64,000 nucleotides of DNA from Euglena gracilis (GCA_039621445.1 CP154954.1:67800714-67864713), one strand, 5' to 3'. Numbered from the stretch's first letter, positions 43,379-55,015 are shown. Notes: generated by a model not told the origin, from the letters alone. Numbers and translations: made by a program.

Positions 43379-46300
43379 CTGGAGGGGTTCACCATTCATC
43401 AAAATCCCCCCCCCCCCCCCCAATGTCCCCCAAAATGTGCAGTTCCACCTCTTGTATTCCCCAATCTTTTATTCGAACAAAAACAAACATGCACTGTTGT
43501 CCTCATTTTTTTTTTTGCGCTCTTCAGGTTCTTGGTAAAAAAAATTCCCTGGATAGGTTGATATGGTTAGGTACTCAGAGATGTTCGTCCTGATCGGGGC
43601 ACCACGCAACTCCCTTTCTGTCCTGCAAAATGCCAAGGTTTTACAAGGCAGCCTTTAATTACTGGGTCCCAATTAGTGACACAGGGTCCACATGGACATT
43701 TGAACGATTCAGCCCAAAATGTCGTCCCACCTGAGCGACGAGGTTGTCGTAGCTCAGCTTGCCCAAAGCAAACATCACCACCACGTCGCGGGTGCCGTGG
43801 CAGAGCAGGGTCGGAGTGTCCTTGTTCACCCCCGCGTCCAGAAGCCTGCCAATCTGCGGAGACAACTGGCCGTCTGCATACCGAAAAATGAAACAGCCGA
43901 GAGCAATTGCAACCTTAGGATCACAAACAAACTGTTGCCAAACCTAACCTCACTTATCACATTCGGGTGACCGAAAATGGTGTGGGGGGTAGAAATGGTT
44001 GTTGCATTTACCTCCCTTCTTGCTGCCTAACCCCCCACCCTGTGGTCGGCGACCGGGGGGGGTCACATGACAAGGGGTGTAATGGCCTGTGGAGGTGCCA
44101 TCAGACACGCCTTTTTGCCCAACCAGGAGGATACCCCAACACATCGCAAAAGAAATACGACGTCGAAGAAATGCAGACCACGTAACCCACATTCTGATTG
44201 AAACCCTTCGCAACCTCAACGAAATGAAACGTTTTTGCCTCTACATTCCTCATGGGCACAGGAAAATGAACCCAAGAAGGGAATGCCAGATCATCTGACT
44301 GAACGTGGCCACTGACTCTGGCATTCAATGCAACTCGACTTTCGTTAAAAAAATAGAGCCCTCCAACGTTGAACACCACCGTCCATCACAACAAAAAGCT
44401 TTACTTCAGAACCCTAGAGGTGAAGGGGGGGGGGTCGGGGTTTGATATAAAGGCAGGTGAGGGAGGAGGGCAGGTGTGTCGGATCGACCCCTCTGGTCCA
44501 CCAGGGGGGGGACACCAGAGGCACGGTCCGGGAGAAAAATTTTGCCCCTCAAATTGGCCAAAAGTGCCATTTTGGGCACTATTTGGGCAAAATCTTGCCA
44601 AAAAAATGCCCAAAGTTTTCGGCGCAAAGCACCGGAAGGAAAAACCTGACCTTTTTAGGGGGGTCCGGACCCCCCCAGTCCGGACCCCCCCCTCCGGTCC
44701 AGGAATGGGGGGGGGCCACCACCCTCAAAACTGTACACCCTCCTTATCGAACCCTGGACTCACCAGGGTTCGAATTTGGACTTGTTGCAGCCCAGCCCCC
44801 CCCCCCCCATGTGGAGCTTTTGTCGCCTGTTCATCAGAAGCCGGCCACACCTCCCTCCTCTGCATGCCCCAGCCGCTGAAGCCGACAATGCCCGCTAGCC
44901 GGTGCTTGCACGTGTAGCCGCTGTGCTGCGCGATGGCGGAGCCCTGGGAGAAGCCGCCCAGCACGATGCGGTCGGCGGGGACGCCCTGGGCCACAAAGTC
45001 ATCCACCATGCGGTGCACGCGCGCCACGCTCTCCAGCATCCCCTTCGGGTTGTCGGTCTCCCGCTCTGGTGTGTGAAGCGGGGAAATGATTTTTGAAAAA
45101 CCACCACCATCAAGGGGGGGGGCGTGGAAATGCAACATGGACCCTTAAAAAAAACGCGATGCATAAAAATGCAAAAAAACCAAGTTGCATATAAAATCCT
45201 TCAGGAGCAACCCCGGGATGAACTATTTCTGAAAGAGAGGACTTAGAAAAATTTTCGGCTCTGTCAGGGCAAATTTTTCATTTTGCAAAAAAATAAGCAT
45301 TTTATTGACCAAAAAAAATGTCAAAATGACAAATATTGACTTTGAATATTTACTTTCCGGTCTTGGGGGAATCGGGGCCAAAGCGAAGAAATTTTCATAA
45401 TCAAAAACCTTTCCAGCAAAAATCACCGAAGAAAAAAACATTAAAAAAAACCAAAAAAACCCCAAATTTTGTCAAAATTGCAAAACCCTGCAAAAAAAAA
45501 GGCGTTTTGTCCCCCCCCCCTACACCATCGCCAGCAATGACAAAAACTTCTAAAACTGCCATGATGTCTCAAGAAAATCAATACATTGCAAAATTATTCA
45601 TCCTCCCCAATACCTGTCACTGGGATGGCGTCGATGTCAAACCAACTGGTCGTACGCATCCCCGAGTTGCAGCTGACAGGCTGCGCAACACATGTCAAAC
45701 ACGTGACAGTGGGGGTGACTCGCAAAAAAGACCACTGCTTTTCATTTTGGTGAAGTGATATGCCATAGAAATACCCATAGAAGAATAACGGGGAAGGGGG
45801 AATAGGTATTAGCACGCTCTCAGAGTCCATTTCATGGTGATAGGGCCTATTTGGGACTTGCTGTGGTCGACCTTTTTGGGGCCAAGGCTAAATCCAGAAA
45901 TATCAAAAAGAAAAACGGGGAATCAACAGAATTTATGGCAGACCTGAATAAAGCGGCTTCTTTTACCAACCCTGGGGTTGGGGGGTACCTTGTGTTATGA
46001 GGTGCCTGCCCACAGCAGGCACACATCCCAGGGGGGGGTCAAGCTGGGTCCCTGGCAAGCACCTATGACAGATTCCAAATTTTAGCCTGCGGTCGGCTGC
46101 GGTCGGCTGCGGTCGGCAGCGGTCGGCAAAATAATCGGCCGTAGGTGGGGGGCAGGCCAACAAAAAATGAGCATATATCACAACCACACAATTCACTGTT
46201 GCCGACTTTTGGCCACTGTTCGCTGCTTTGGGCCAATTTTTGATGCTCTTGGACTGCTTTTGGCCACTGTTGCCGACTTTTGGTCACTTTTTGCTGTCTT

Positions 46301-48153
46301 TGCCCATTTTTTTCCTGCCTTTTGCTTTCTTTTGGTCACTTTTGTTGCTTTTGCCCACTTTTTGCTGTGTTTTGGCTGCTTTTGACCAGCTTTTGCTTTC
46401 TTTGACCTCTTTTCACCACATTTGGCCTCTTTTGCCCACTTTTGACCACTTTTCTCTGCTTTTGGCCATTTTTACCCACTTCTGGCCACTTTCAGGCCAC
46501 TTTAAACGTCTTTTTGTTGCTTTTGACATCAAGAGCAGCCAAACGTGACCTAAAATGGTCAAAAAGTGACCAAAAATGGTTAAAATGGCCAAAGGTGGGC
46601 AAAAGAGGCCAAAGAAAAGCTGTTTTGGCCACTGTTTTTGCGACTCCAGAAGCTGCACCTGGCGCAAAACGGTCAAAAATGATCAAAATGGACCAAAAAG
46701 TTACCAAAAGCAGGCAAAAATAACAAAAAATGCCCAAAGTGGTCCAAAAAAAGCCAAAAATGGCCCAAAATGGCCCTGCTTTTGGCCAATTTTGGCCACT
46801 TTAGCAGCTTTTGTTCACTTTTGGCAACAAACTAGCGCAAAATGCTCAAAAATGGTCAAATTGGACCAAAAAGAGACCACAAAAAAATGGGCAAAAAAAA
46901 AGTCGAAAATGGCTCTAAATGGTCAAAAATGGCCCAAAATGGCCCAAGAGCAGGACAAAATGGCCCAAAATTACAAGAAGTGGGCAAAAAGTGGCCAAAA
47001 ATGGTCAAAATAGGTCAAAATTGGTGAATTATGGTGACAAATGGGCCAAAAGGGGACAAAAGCGACCTAAAATGGCCAAAAGTGGCCAAAAGTGGCCAAA
47101 AATGACAATATGAGCCAGATGAGCCAAAATCTCAAAACCTGGGATAAAAATGAGCCCAATTCCTCATTCTCACTGAAAAATTGACATCAAATAGAAAAAG
47201 TTGCGCGGTCGGCTGCGGTCGGCTGCGGTCGGCTGCGGTCGGCATAGGTGCAGGCAAATTTCCCTTGAAAATGGCCATTTTCGGGACCTGGCGCCTTCAG
47301 CGCCGGGGGGTGGTTTGGAGCCACCCAACCCAAAACCCCCCCTGGGAGGGTCGAAAATGCCCTGCCCACAGCACCCTCTTGGGGGGGTGCGCACTTCCTT
47401 TAACTTTCCGAACAGATTCAAGTGCACCTTGCACGCCGACACGCCTGTACGGGGGCGTCCGGGAAGGACCACCGGACGTGGGGCATCTGCGGGCCGAAGA
47501 GCTGCTCCAGCTCCCCCCAGCCATCCCCGCTGTCTCCCGGCCAGGCCGGACTGCATGGTGAGTGGTGAGCCCCAAATTTGGGGTCTTGAAATGAAGTCTG
47601 CCTCGGGGCCAGGGTTCAATATAAGGGCAGATGGGAGGGGGATGGGTCGGACCCTCCCTCAGAATTTTGGGCATTTTTTTGGCAATGTTTGCCCAGAAGG
47701 TGCCCAAAATGGCATTTTCCGAACGTGGGGGGCAATACGTTTCGGCCCGGCGCTTCGCGGCAGGCCGAAATTCGGTCACCCGGACTGTGCCTCTGTACAA
47801 AAGGGTGGGAAGCATCAACTTGACCTCTTGGGGGGATCCCGGGTACCCCCCCGGGGTCCATCCAAACCCCCCCAGGAGGGGGGGGCACCCCCCCCCCCCA
47901 AACCCGTGCACCCTCCTGATATCGGACCCTGCTCGGGTACATTTTTTGATTCAAAATCAAAAGACCCGGATTGGTGGGGTCGCCCTCCACTTTGCCACCC
48001 TGCATGAACGATGGGCAAACTCCCATGAAAAACGTCAATGAGTCGGCTCCATGTGGATGGCTCGGTCTCAGTTATTCGTGTCACCAAAACGGCCACGGGG
48101 AGTATAGCCCGGCCTGGTCCCAAGCCGTGGAGCCAAATGACCGCCGCCGACAT
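43274..48153 (-). CDS. Acyl-protein thioesterase (LYPLA/APT), six exons
   Basis: A cytosolic alpha/beta hydrolase that removes palmitate from S-acylated proteins and can also hydrolyse lysophospholipids. The six exons join in phase to 633 bases, 210 residues plus stop; human APT1 is 230. Visible landmarks are the AAVIWLHGLG beta-strand and oxyanion loop (residues 3-12), SWFDID (about 53-58), the nucleophile elbow GGFSQGS with Ser103, HGTRD with Asp158, and PFGHESS with His190, so the whole catalytic triad is present. The N-terminus is very short, starting directly at the first core strand; an upstream exon cannot be excluded. Intron 1 needs a GC donor, the other introns are GT-AG. LYPLA1 and LYPLA2 cannot be told apart here. 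It has the same orientation as WDR6 and lies 5.5 kb upstream of it. Confidence 0.93.
43731..43853 (-). CDS. APT exon 5
   Basis: Encodes IGRLLDAGVNKDTPTLLCHG, TRDVVVMFALGKLSYDNLVAQ with the catalytic Asp158. Acceptor TTGTCTCCGCAG, donor GTGGGA. Confidence 0.95.
44431..44756. mobile_element. Fold-back element, GATATAAGG subfamily
   Basis: Left end GGGGTTTGATATAAAGGCAGG and right end CCTTATCGAACCCTG are inverses like those of 47,610 and 49,218. The core has TTTTCGGCGCAAAGCACCGG and CCAAAAGTGCCATTTTGGGCAC. No clear target duplication. It lies in APT intron 4. Confidence 0.6.
44851..45065 (-). CDS. APT exon 4
   Basis: Encodes RETDNPKGMLESVARVHRMV, PADRIVLGGFSQGSAIAQHS and HRLAGIVGFSGW, with the nucleophile Ser103. 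Acceptor TTCACACACCAG, donor GTGTGG. Confidence 0.95.
45614..45680 (-). CDS. APT exon 3
   Basis: Encodes PVSCNSGMRTTSWFDIDAIP, equivalent to the NMAMPSWFDI segment of human APT1. Acceptor GTGTTGCGCAG, donor GTATTG. Confidence 0.93.
46080..47260. repeat. GTCGGC repeats and a large CTTTTGGCC/GGCCAAAAG array
   Basis: GCGGTCGGCT tandem words occur at both ends (46,088-46,128 and 47,203-47,240). Between them, 46,195-46,540 is a degenerate array of TTTTGGCCACTTT-type words and 46,550-47,110 is the same in inverse (AAAATGGCCAAAAGTGG). The two halves would fold into a hairpin of several hundred bases. It lies in APT intron 2. Confidence 0.8.
47451..47533 (-). CDS. APT exon 2
   Basis: Encodes SGDGWGELEQLFGPQMPHVR and WSFPDAP, matching GHGWAEAFAGI...KYICPHAP. 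Donor GTACAG. The acceptor GCCGGGAG has a poor pyrimidine tract but is the one that keeps the phase. Confidence 0.88.
47610..47931. mobile_element. Fold-back element, GATATAAGG subfamily
   Basis: CAGGGTTCAATATAAGG at the left and CTGATATCGGACCCTG at the right. Flanking octamers CTCGGGGC and CTCGGGTA agree in 6 of 8. Facing G/C blocks and CCAAAATGGCATTTTCC lie inside. It sits in APT intron 1, about 75 bases from exon 2. Confidence 0.65.
48114..48153 (-). CDS. APT exon 1
   Basis: Encodes MSAAVIWLHGLGP, the first core strand and oxyanion loop. ATG at 48,153. No GT donor fits; GC (GGACCAG|GCCGGG) gives the correct phase to exon 2. Confidence 0.8.
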
Positions 48154-48209
48154 GAGACACACGGCACTTGGCAGGATGTCTGAGGTATAAGTGGGACTCA
48201 TATGACCCA

Positions 48210-48255
48210 GTGGACAGGTGGGTGGGTGGGTGGGTGGGTGGGTGGGTGGATGGGG
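48210..48255. repeat. (GGTG)n / (TGGG)n microsatellite
   Basis: Nine GGTG units just upstream of the APT start. Confidence 0.95.
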
Positions 48256-48289
48256 TGCTGCACACAGTTCGGCACCTCCATTCCCTGAC

Positions 48290-48525
48290 CTTCTCCAATA
48301 CCTGCGTCCTGCATCCACTCCAGCAGTGCCTGAATCCACCTTCAGTATCTACATCAATTCCAGTACCTTCATCTGTCCAGTACCTTCATCTGCCCTCACA
48401 CCCACATCCACTTCGGTAATACCTGCATCCACTCCAGTGCCTGCATCAATTCCAATACCTGCATCTCAAACACCTCCACCCACTCCAGTAATACATGCTC
48501 AATTACCTCCTTCCACTCCATGCCA
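48290..48525. repeat. Degenerate CCTGCATCCACTCCAGTA array
   Basis: About ten imperfect units of roughly 18-24 bases. They give Pro/Ser/Thr-rich readings in one plus frame, which I take to be a repeat artefact. Confidence 0.65.
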
Positions 48526-48654
48526 TATGGTATTAGGGAATTGGTCTATGCCCGATTCCTCCCGGAACAACTGCTGAAATGAACTTCTTCCTCCTGATCC
48601 TTCTCTGTAACTGCGTCTCTCAAAAATGCAAAAAAAAATGCCTCAAATTTATGA

Positions 48655-48788
48655 AAATGGCTGAAAATGGCTGAAAAAAGCCCAAAAATGCCAACAGTAG
48701 CCACAAAGATGGCTATTTTCAGCCATTTTCAAATGGCTGAAAATGGCTGAAAAAAGCCCAAAAATGCCAACAGTAGCCACAAAGATGG
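48655..48788. repeat. Two tandem 57-base units with inverse flank
   Basis: AATGGCTGAAAATGGCTGAA...GCCACAAAGATGG occurs twice without visible change, separated by TATTTTCAGCCATTTTC, which is the inverse of the unit start. Confidence 0.85.
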
Positions 48789-48892
48789 GGAAAAATGACC
48801 TCAAAATATAAAATGGACGCTTGCTCAGATTGACCCAATTTAACCTAACATTGACCCCAATTATCTAGGAATCCTCCAAATTGGCAAAAATT

Positions 48893-49150
48893 ACCCCCCC
48901 CCCTAGTCGTACGACCGGGTTCCTGCAACCTGTGACCGGGGGGGGGGGTCGTAACACCCCCATAACCTGCAACCTGTGACCGGGGGGGGGTCATAAAGGC
49001 GGGGGCGGTCATAGGTGAAGGGGTGTTAAAATTTTGGTAACCTGCAACCTGTGACCGGGGGGGGGTGGTCATAACACCCCCATGACCTGCAACCTGTGAC
49101 CGGGGGGTGGTCGTAAATGAGGGGTGGTCGTACGACTAGGGGGGGGGGTA
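48893..49150. mobile_element. Fold-back with tandem CTGCAACCTGTGACC units
   Basis: Ends ATTACCCCCCCCCCTAGTCG and CGACTAGGGGGGGGGTAAT are inverses. Inside are four to five copies of CCTGCAACCTGTGACCGGGG at 48,927, 48,964, 49,040 and 49,085, each followed by GTCGTAAC/GTCATAA words. Non-coding. Confidence 0.65.
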
Positions 49151-49217
49151 ATCAAAATCAAAAAATGGCCCATTTGGGCAGAATATGAGAGGTTTGTGGA
49201 AAATGATGGCTCACGAA

Positions 49218-49690
49218 CAGGGTTCGATATAAGGACAGGTGGGGGGGGTGGTCCGGACCCCCCCCCCCCGAGGAGCAGGAGGGGGGGGGGGGGGGGGACA
49301 CCCCCCCCCCACCTAAACAGGTGCGCGGTCAGGGTGGCCGAAAATTTTTGACCCCCCAAAACGACCAAAAGTGCCCAAAATGGCACTTTTGGTCGTTTTG
49401 GGGGGTCAAAAATTTGATCAAAAGTGCCAAAATGACCAAAAGTGCCATTTTGGGCACTTTTGGGGCAAAAATGTGCCAAAAATGCAAAAAAATTTCGGCG
49501 CGAAGCGCCGGAGGAAAAAATTGTCCCTTTTTTGGGGGGGGGTCCCGGGAACCCCCCCGAGGGTCGGTCCGGACCCCCCTGGCAGGTGGGGGGGGTGGTC
49601 CGGACCCCCCCTGCGGGCCAGGAGGGGGGGGGGGTGGGGGGGACACCCCCCCCACCTAAACCATGTACGCCCTCCTTATATCAAACCCTG
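49218..49690. mobile_element. hAT-like fold-back element, GATATAAGG subfamily
   Basis: CAGGGTTCGATATAAGGACAG at the left pairs with ATATCAAACCCTG at the right. An exact octamer CTCACGAA flanks it (49,210-49,217 and 49,691-49,698). The core has the CGGCGCGAAGCGCCGG hairpin (49,496) and alternating CCAAAAGTGCC/GGCACTTTTGG palindromes. Non-coding. Confidence 0.82.
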
Positions 49691-49699
49691 CTCACGAAT

Positions 49700-50470
49700 C
49701 TAAAATATGGTTTAGTTCTCAAAATTATGCAAAAATACGTCAGCATCGCCCATTATCAAGGGGTGCTTGGAGGGGACCCCCCCCACACCCTGACAATGGA
49801 ACAAGCCAAAACAAACCATTTTGGTCCCAGCCTGAAGCGCTGAAAATTAGGGGAAACAAGATCAGAGAAATCATTTGCACACATTTAAGAATTGAAAGGA
49901 GGGTCTTCAAAAGAATTTGATGATGCACCACGTTGTCTGCAAATATATTTCTTAAAAATGAATTAAATTTCCAAGCGAGCCAGGTGTGCCTTGGAGTGCT
50001 TGCCCAGGCACCCCACAGGTGCAGGTGGGCTTGGCACGGCTCGAAACTCTGTGTGATTGCGTGAGGAATTCATGGGAAGAAATATGGAAACCGCAGGCTT
50101 GATCCACTGTTGAGTCAACTTCAGAATGAGGTGCCGGGTGGAATTGCTTTTCTCTTTCAACCACTTTCGGGTCACAACACCAGGCACAACCACGTGGATG
50201 GAATGAAGGTCCCGGCAACCGTATCAGCGACAGGATTGACAACGACTCCGTGCATGATCTTAGGCGGCCTAACTCGCTTTGAAAGCGCCCTAACTTAGCC
50301 TTGAAAGTGACTGTAAATTGTGTCGATGTGCAACCTCGCAAAAAAAGTTCTGCTTTCCAACACCGAAGCCCGATTTTCAGGACTGTCTGCACTGGTCTGT
50401 CCCTCCAGTGTGCACACGTTTTCCAGGGCCCAGAGTGCGTGAACCCAAAGCGCTGGGTAATGAAACGAGG
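49700..50470. other. Intergenic, no gene recognised
   Basis: Unique sequence with a minus-strand ORF at 49,952-50,500 that has no recognisable motif and an unremarkable composition. Confidence 0.4.
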
Positions 50471-50477
50471 GGACGTC

Positions 50478-53220
50478 ATTGCGCACCTGCGCAATGGCAC
50501 AGCTAATTTTTTTCAATACAAAAAACCAAACGCATTGTGCACTTGCGCAATGTTTTAAACTTTTGCAATTCAAAATGTGGGTGGTAATTTTCACTTGTGC
50601 AATGGTTGCACAATATACATGCTAAAATGTGTTTTTTTGCGGTACGAGGTGCAAGAAGCACTGTGCCCCACAATTAGGGTCAACGCAGGGGGTTGTGTCT
50701 GGTTCCACACACAGTGCTCACGGGGTTGGCACCTTGAGAGCGAAACACGCCTGTCACCACCTTCGGCATCATTCCCCAAAACGGTCTGTAAACACTGAAT
50801 TAATTCACAATCCAAATGGACTCAAAGAAGCGAACACCACAGGTTAGTCCTTGTCCCAAATTTTCTCCAGGCCCTTGAGATCGTGAGACAGGCACAAGCA
50901 CACCACAACAAAAACTTGCTGATAAACCCAGGAATTTTTTCCGTTCTGCTTTTTCTGTGTATTCCACTGTGTCATACCAAGGGAAAACGGATGAGAAAGG
51001 GACTTCAGTGCCTGAGGAAATTCCTCAGTGACGGGCACCCTAATTCCCAAATGCGGTCAGCAGTCTTTCATGGCGTGAGTGAAAAGCTGGTGAATGCGCA
51101 CATGCGCAAAAAATCGTCCTGTGCCTTTCTTTGAATGACAGCCACACCGTCCAACATTTTCACTCCCAGGTGGGTATGCCACCACCCACGCCAACTCCCC
51201 CCGCCTGGCCTGGGTTTGAAACCACACGGCTGAAGTGTAGACCTCCCGAGGATCCAATGGTGTCCGAGGACGAGGCAGCCCTGGAGCAAAACACGGCAGA
51301 GGAGGACCCCCGCCTGTGGCCTTGCTGGCAACAAACGTCACCCCCTACACAGAACCCTTATTTTCATGAACTCAGAGTCGACGCTCCAACACTGCAAACT
51401 ACACAACCCTTGGCCGCTGTGAAGACCAGGGAAAGCGCACATGCACACCTTCTCCACACACCCCATCCGCAATGGTTGCAGTCATACAATTGCTTACCGA
51501 CCCCCGGGGGGGGGTGAGGGGGGGTCACTCCACTTTCTTAAAAACCAATCGGTCACTCATTTTCAAAAAACCAGCCAGTCACTACCCCCCCGGGGGGGGG
51601 GGGGGGCCAATCAGAAAAAGGGGCACTTTCCAGTAACTTTAGGCAATTTTAGGCCCAAAAAATTTTTCCGGCGCCTTCGGCGCCGGGGTCACTCAAGCCA
51701 CTTTTGCCCACTCCTGGCCGACCCCCTCCCCAGGGGGGGGGAGGGGTCCGGGCCAAAAACCAGCCAGTCACTCTGAAAAAACCAGTCACCCACCCCCCCG
51801 GGGGGGGGGGGGTCGGTCAGTGCTTAAGCAATTGCCTGGTTGCAGTCAAACATGGCACATCGGGGTGAATGCGCACATGCACATTCCCTTCTTGTGTCTC
51901 CCCTTAAAGCACCCTGGTAGGAGGTTGCCACACAGGGCCATGCCAAACAACTCAGCACACAAGGTGGAGGCACAGCCAGGGAGACATACAACCTACTCCA
52001 GCGGCATCCTCCTGGGCAATGAGACGCCTCTGAAATCGCTGACAAAGGCCAGCAGCGCACCATGGGGGCAGCCCTGTCACAATGCTGTGCTGGTACTGGG
52101 TTCAGGAGTGCGAGACACAGCTCCCCTCAACACAGAGAATGCGCACCTGCGCACTCCCCCTCATGAAATGCGCAGGTGCGCACTCTTGTGTATGCCCAGC
52201 GCTGCTCCCCTCCTGCTCTCCTGTAGATAGAATCACACCCAGCCAACGAAGGAATGGCCTCACGACGTCCACTCCCCATGTGCCTTCTCATAGGCACCAC
52301 TGCACATCACCATGTGGGACCACCTGTGTTTAGGTGTGACGTTTGGGATGGGGTGCTGGGTATGGAAGGGGGGGGGCTGGCTTGCACCCCTTTATACATC
52401 AACAACAGTGGAGAATGGTGGACGTACTGACACACCTTTTTCCGGTGGGTTGCAACCCACCAGACAGTCCCATCACACCAGGCAGATGGAGGACACAATT
52501 TGGCCAAAACAGATCTTTCAGTCATCATCCCAAAAAGCCCTACTCCCAGCACCGAGGATGGCTCCACAGCCCGCCGCCCGTAATTCGTCTTATTTGAACG
52601 GTCCCTTCCTCCCCACCTGAATAATTCAAAATTACCAACCCAGCTTCTGCACCCAGCGGTGCTCACCCTGCACACCCTCACCATTCTCCTCAATCCACCA
52701 CCTTTTCCCACAGCACGTGCACATTCATATATGCCTACTGTTAGAATGCCCATTGCGCACATGCGCAACAGTTATCCATTGCGCATGTGCACAATGCACA
52801 ACCATTGCGCAAATGCGCAACGGTAATGGAAGCCCCTGAGTTTATGGGCGTCTCTCTGGTGTGTTACGACGTGTTGGGGGCCCCTCTCTGCACGGCTGAT
52901 GTTGGGCTTGGTGAAGCAATTCATTCCGCAGGTGTGCAATGGATATGCCTCTGTAATGGTGTGCTTGTTCATTCAGATCAGTCAGGTGCGTGTTTGCACT
53001 TCTTCTTTATTCTGTACGGGCAATTGCGTAATGGATTTCCTCACCAAGCCCAACACTGGCCATGCAAAGAGGGCCTCCTGACACACCATAACACGCCAGA
53101 GAAAGGCCCATAAGATCAGGAGCATCCGTTAACCATTGCGCACATGCGCAATCGTTGTGCATTGCTCGCATCTGCAATGGATAACTGTTGCGCATGTGCG
53201 TAATAGGCATAACCATTGCG
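50478..53220. repeat. Cluster of GCGCA-NN-TGCGC palindromes
   Basis: ATTGCGCACCTGCGCAAT (50,478), ATTGTGCACTTGCGCAAT (50,533), ATGCGCACATGCGCAA (51,093), a facing pair GCGCACCTGCGC and GCGCAGGTGCGC (52,141-52,182), three in a row at 52,750-52,822 and three at 53,134-53,220. The spacing between sites is irregular and the intervening sequence is otherwise unique. Confidence 0.75.
51483..51838. mobile_element. hAT-like fold-back element, CAATTGC subfamily
   Basis: CATACAATTGCTTA at the left and TAAGCAATTGCCTG at the right, flanked by the exact octamer GTTGCAGT (51,475-51,482 and 51,839-51,846). Three sets of facing G/C blocks and the CCGGCGCCTTCGGCGCCGG core (51,667) lie inside. ACCAGTCACT/CAGCCAGTCACT words recur as in the 3,133 element, so the two are relatives. 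Confidence 0.8.
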
Positions 53221-53549
53221 TTCTATGCCTGGCAATGTGGGGGCTGGAATTGCTCACCAGATGACAAGACCCTGGCTTGCCCTCAATCCCCCCCAACCCC
53301 GCCACCCGGGTGGTCCCCACTGCACCGCTCCTCACGCTTCAAGCTCCCAAGGATCACAACTCTCTGGCACGCCGTTTTTTCCAACTGTTCGCAACGCGTG
53401 TGTAGAGTCTGCCCTCTGGATGACTCAGCAGGCAACTCTGCAGGCACATTCCAGAGAGCCTGAAAAACAACAGAAAAATCCAAATTTCACCGCCGGCCTG
53501 CGTGACACTGTCTGGGGAACACACTCGGGGCTTAAAAAAAAAGGGAGAT

Positions 53550-53576
53550 ACAACATTTTTTTTTTTTTTTTTTTTA
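53550..53576. repeat. Poly(T) tract
   Basis: A homopolymer of about 24 T preceded by an A run; it could be the tail of a minus-strand retroposed sequence. Confidence 0.7.
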
Positions 53577-55015
53577 CTGTTTTGGGAAAATTTACATGTC
53601 CCGGAGCTCAAACCAGGGTTTTGAAATCTTTTTAACATGGGCACAGGCCGAAAAAACACTAAAATCGGCAAATGATGCAGGCCACCATAGAGGGTGGGAC
53701 CACAGGGTCAAAAGGGTGGGTTTTACCGCCAGGTATCAAAAAGATTGCAACATTACGTATATGCACATTACAAAATCAAAACCTTAAGTGCAAGTTAGGA
53801 TGCCTAAGATGATAGCCATCGCTTTATGTCATGCAAATGAGGTTTATCCGATATTTCCCACTTCAATCCCTCCATCCTTTTTTACCAACCCTCGGCATTA
53901 TTTTTTTGTTGGTGGAAACTCCGAGGGGTGTCGAAAATGGGGGCAGTGGAAATGGGCGGGAAAAGTGTAAATAGTGTTAGCCATTGAGGTCTTGCCCTCA
54001 CCCTTCATCCCATAAAAAAGGGTGGTTAGTTTATTGGACGTATTGACAGGGATCTGTGTGAATGAGGGGTTTGGTGTTATTGCCACAAACTGTGGACAAT
54101 ATCGGGACAGTGAGTCAGGGTGGTCAGGATGCAGTGGTGGGTTCTGGTGTTGTGGTGGCCGTGATGCCTGGGGACGAACAACAACCCAACACTGTTTTGA
54201 AACATGCACTGCACGCAAACTTACTTCCCAACACACACCACTGGCAGGCAGCTGAGGGAAATACGCACAAAAAAGCTTTATCCAAAAACACGTTGAGAAT
54301 GGAACTTTGCACCACACATGTTCACAGCATGTCAGGACCCAACCACGCTGCTAATTGCAAAAGCAGCAGACAAAAGGCAGACACGCCAGGCATCACTTCC
54401 GCCACAGGTGTGGGGCGGTCCTGGTGCGCTGCACTCGCCAGATCGACATGGAGCCATGGCCAGGCTGTCTTTTTTTGACACCTGGGGTCTCCCACCAGGT
54501 TTCTTTCTAAGCCCTCCGGGGGAGGGTGGTATCTCTCCACGCCCAGGTTGCCTCAAAAAACCCCTCAAAACTCCACTTTTGCATAATTGTCGCTTTGCAA
54601 TGGAAATTTTCGGGCACACGGGGCCAGACCGCCTGAGGGGCATTCCAACCTAAAAAAAAGTAGCCCGGTTACAGCAGGACTCAAGATAGAAGGCTGGTCA
54701 GGGTCAGGAAGAGCGCAATCCGGGGCATCCGGCAGCCCTTCTCTTGGCCTTGGCCTGAAAGCAACCCTTCTTCAACTTCGCAGTGTTGCTTCTGAAGATG
54801 GGCTGGAGTTTGGATCGTCAACAACAGGAATGGCTTGGTTAAGGTACCTACACACCGGAGGGGGGGGGGGTGGCCCTGGAAAAATTAGCCATTTTCCAGC
54901 ATATTTTTTGACCAGATTCCCAAAAAACATCTGGGGGTTCCCGGGAGTTGAGGAGCTGACGGGGATTTGGCGAACTCAAATATAAAACTGGCGGACCCTC
55001 TTCTGCAGGGGGGAA
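53577..55015. other. Intergenic, no gene recognised
   Basis: Unique sequence with a TTTTTACCAACCC word at 53,879 shared with other elements and G/C blocks at 54,520 and 54,857. No supported exon. Confidence 0.4.

Noticed and set aside
48218-48577. Pro/Ser/Thr-rich plus-strand ORF near the APT start
   Set aside because: It translates a GGTG microsatellite and a degenerate CCTGCATCCACTCCAGTA repeat; no evidence of a gene.
48658-49130. Direct repeats considered as a CRISPR array
   Set aside because: The genome is eukaryotic, units are adjacent or irregularly spaced, and there are no uniform unique spacers or cas genes.
49952-50500. Minus-strand ORF of 182 codons
   Set aside because: No motif, no splice context, and it overlaps the start of the GCGCA palindrome cluster; probably open by chance.
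50478-53220. GCGCA palindromes read as NRF-1 binding sites
   Set aside because: The spacing has two extra bases relative to the NRF-1 consensus, and NRF-1 is an animal factor; the lineage here is unknown.
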